From Lachnoanaerobaculum sp. ICM7 (lineage in GTDB: Bacteria > Bacillota > Clostridia > Lachnospirales > Lachnospiraceae): 64,000 nucleotides of DNA. Made by a program: the position numbers and the translations under genes. The first letter of the stretch is position 1, and each line of letters starts with the position of its first letter. The stretch spans positions 1 to 64,000 of the forward strand of contig NZ_ALJL01000038.1 of NCBI RefSeq assembly GCF_000287675.1, read 5' to 3'. Positions 62,701 through 64,000 of this stretch are shown here, in pieces. The notes under the pieces were generated by a model that saw nothing but the letters and a program-made list of their open reading frames with translations, was not told the origin of the DNA and searched no databases.

Positions 62701-64000
62701 AACGGTGATTATGCTTTCAAAAACATTATCACAAATGCGGGTAATTACAATGTGGTGGTTGAAACATTAACAAGTGATACAATCATTCCGAATAATCCAA
62801 GCACAAGTTCGGTAATAGGACAGGATTTTAACTCTACAGAGTCTTTAGCCTCAACATTATTTAGCGGACAGACAAGTACTTGGGCAAAAACAGATGTAAG
62901 TCTTACAAAGACAAAGACTAAATCTGTTAAAAACATAGGTCTGAAAAATCAGACTTCAAATCTTACGGTAAAACATATAAAGATTGATGACAACACCGAA
63001 CTTATACCGGATACAACGACTGCTGCAGGCGTGGGAACACCATATACCACAGCGGCGGTTACAACAGATCCGAATTATGAGGTGGATACAACACAGCTTC
63101 CGGCAAATGCAAACGGTACTTATACGACTACAGACACAACTGTTGTTTATAAGTATAAGAGGAAAAATGCAGGAAAAGTTACAGTGCATCATTATGAAGT
63201 AGGTACAACTACAGAGCTTTACAAAGCTCCGGGTGCAACCGCGGCAGGACCGGAGGAACTTGACGGAACAAATAAGCTTGGCCTTTCATATACAACGCAG
63301 AGCAGAGAAAATGATATAGCAAACTTTGAGCTTACAACTCCTGCACCTGCAAATTCGACAGGAACATTTACTACAGGAGAGCAGGAAGTAATTTATTACT
63401 ACAAGAGAAAGGATGCCGGAAAAGTTATAGTACACCACTATGAAACAGGGCAGACAACAGAGCTTTACACACCGGCAGGAAAAACTTCACCACAAGCTGA
63501 AGAACTTGACGGAAGCGGAAAGCTTGGACTTCCTTATACAACTGCAAGCAGAGAAAATGATATAGCAAACTTTGAGCTTACAACTCCGGCACCTACAAAT
63601 GCAACAGGTACATTTACTACCGGAGTGCAGGAAGTAACTTATTTCTACAAGAGAAAGAATGCGGGAAATGTAGTGGTAAATTATCTTGAGCAGGGTACAA
63701 ATGCGGTGCTTGATACTCAGGAGACTTTGGACGGAACAGGGAAGCTTGGAACAGCATTTACAACCGTACAGAAGAATATAAATGATTATGATTTTGTATC
63801 TGTAAGTCCGGCGGCAAACGGAACATTTACAAGCGGAACACAGACCGTCAACTACTACTATAAGAGAAAAGATGTTGGAGATATTGTAGTAAAATATGTA
63901 GAGCAGGGTAGCGGCACGGAGCTTGACACTCAGACAGTAATGAGCGGAGCAGGAAAGTCGGGACTTAGCTATACAACTACACCGAAGACAATTGCGGATT
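59797..64000 (+). CDS. Giant MucBP-family surface adhesin (3' end outside window), possible ATC start
   Basis: An open frame of 1401 codons runs to the window end. The expected start is an ATC at 59797: it lies 7 nt after a perfect AAGGAGG and at the exact place of Met1 in the paralogue at 5153 (both then have RKR at residues 5-7 and LSFI in the hydrophobic core). There is no ATG/GTG/TTG at workable distance before the signal peptide; TTG at 59818 would lose its basic part. The signal peptide ends DAHA. The N-terminal ~920 residues match the 12272 protein type (VSSQTTSLIGKQESYSI). An SdrD/Cna-B-like domain (VSGKAYYDVNDDGEYGTGD) is at ~922-1040, then at least five MucBP units from ~1053. Confidence 0.85.
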   Translation, partial: MNTLRKRLTGVLSFILALIITFTSVPIDAHATGIGSQVTTKIGYSVSSQTTSLIGKQESYSIQTGISGTVGSYTLPYSIIYLSKDKFEEPSAADVSTANFIQGVTVDSTSDAQYYKIKVTYRQLTAGPPVTFPFRAVLKNLNVAGGEQVNIKTTFHDKDGVEIVNDNKNFTAAGYVAGIEGNDNSQTNPRQMGYGETIVDADVDSTHTKFSPNYQNDITFSIMNGKKNATNGEVRVVYSEGLDKRPVRVTVTLPSTSVWDASLPNNAGWTYNSADNTITKDFTRTGYEFRPLFTIKYGTGTTVGRQTFPVKTALVNTDGSADSTTERNGSVFKDYSYVRKLKGNKYHLRYNYAVPVKEEYKHAYLITAGQYWGTTVVQNTTTTLNTIIDEPWSPSLFTGYGIRVQNGYFDAANLALIAQNKLIGVNDDGSEEVIQTNVPYEVVNNDAAMTTDSIPIAMTPKHYKSVRLEFDNEVTISKYGEKAIGLVVETQLTPAEFTKEKNRLAANPSPSSSNVTNTGKVQSYSNGVWTTISSNAVYIMREEYAQMQLDKLSQKINGNTSSNIAYTGNTMEYEMNVNYDNSYIFSEDRDVENGKLVMVVDPELNFNSITVGGTPYFTVDVNPTEVANYGGTGKKAYIFDLNNFAFKKQQQAIFKRDNIKVSFTPSSSLEPGEHKVEAILSWTNNTDQANSKDPHTVFSKATANYLDIYDSNENGSTNDRLSRIEWKFNFVPPQSVIINKVEKLESEPDSAYRAKMKAEKDEIVQYRIMAYNNSNADATELNFLDVFPYVGDKNTVKDYAGNYVDRGSKFATVLQGPVTAPAGYTVYYSTDSPKDTFAENLANTWVSASGISDWSQVTMFKAIMNTGVKLTRDDKDYFTYKVKMPDTKDLDEADTSNNSIATWYGNNIDGANEAINSKVGIYKYQVSGKAYYDVNDDGEYGTGDVLIANRPVKLLKDGNVIAETTTDANGDYAFKNIITNAGNYNVVVETLTSDTIIPNNPSTSSVIGQDFNSTESLASTLFSGQTSTWAKTDVSLTKTKTKSVKNIGLKNQTSNLTVKHIKIDDNTELIPDTTTAAGVGTPYTTAAVTTDPNYEVDTTQLPANANGTYTTTDTTVVYKYKRKNAGKVTVHHYEVGTTTELYKAPGATAAGPEELDGTNKLGLSYTTQSRENDIANFELTTPAPANSTGTFTTGEQEVIYYYKRKDAGKVIVHHYETGQTTELYTPAGKTSPQAEELDGSGKLGLPYTTASRENDIANFELTTPAPTNATGTFTTGVQEVTYFYKRKNAGNVVVNYLEQGTNAVLDTQETLDGTGKLGTAFTTVQKNINDYDFVSVSPAANGTFTSGTQTVNYYYKRKDVGDIVVKYVEQGSGTELDTQTVMSGAGKSGLSYTTTPKTIAD

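Overview
The window reads as a chromosomal segment of a low-GC Gram-positive anaerobe of the Clostridia, most likely family Lachnospiraceae. The oral genus Lachnoanaerobaculum is a guess from memory, not tested. Support: strong AAGGAGG ribosome sites, A/T-ending codons, desulfoferrodoxin and rubredoxin, LuxS, YesM/YesN-type two-component genes, MucBP-repeat surface proteins, a small protein resembling DUF6472, and a TPR protein next to recR. I see no phage, transposon or CRISPR array.

Layout. (1) 1-18826: tandem array of giant secreted wall-type adhesins (one 3' fragment and three complete genes of 1445, 2102 and 2184 aa). Each has a signal peptide, a ~940-residue N-terminal region, one SdrD/Cna-B-like domain, 2, 11 or 13 MucBP repeats, a Pro/Thr-rich stalk, a shared RPxATPS module and a C-terminal anchor with a VPKT[E/A/S]D motif in place of LPXTG. 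A RelB-YoeB toxin-antitoxin pair sits between the second and third complete genes. A fifth family member starts at 59797 and runs off the window. (2) 19013-22317: HAD phosphatase, zinc-dependent phospholipase C-like protein, TerD and AIM24 proteins. (3) 22381-26097: a divergent pair, an HTH-LicC-LicA phosphocholine fusion and a very strongly codon-biased choline-binding-repeat secreted protein. (4) 26396-31404: mscL-desulfoferrodoxin-rubredoxin, two tiny proteins, a rhodanese-TtcA fusion, a metallophosphoesterase and pepT. (5) 31454-37952 (minus strand): binding-protein ABC importer of Fe3+/hexose-phosphate type with its own YesM/YesN two-component system. (6) 38155-45970: Rrf2 and LysR regulators, acetyltransferases, birA, a lipoprotein, queA, an L,D-transpeptidase, an XRE membrane regulator and tRNA-Thr, -Arg and -Lys. 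(7) 46112-56345: pfk-dnaX-ybaB-recR-TPR/pseudo-AAA protein-cvpA-O-antigen-ligase-like-trpS, close-packed on the plus strand. (8) 56452-59532: ArsR-type Zn-sensing repressor with twin operators, a stand-alone HMA metallochaperone, a Zn/Cd P-type ATPase and luxS.

How it fits together: both ends encode surface adhesins. The middle carries redox/osmotic stress protection, phosphocholine surface decoration with a candidate phosphocholine-binding protein, solute import and housekeeping genes. The most interesting items are the adhesin family with its non-LPXTG sorting signal, an ATC codon exactly where the fifth adhesin should start, inverted repeats shared upstream of two of these genes, the phosphocholine synthesis/binding pair, and a Zn-repressor gene with twin operators but no conventional start codon. 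No sortase gene is present in the window.
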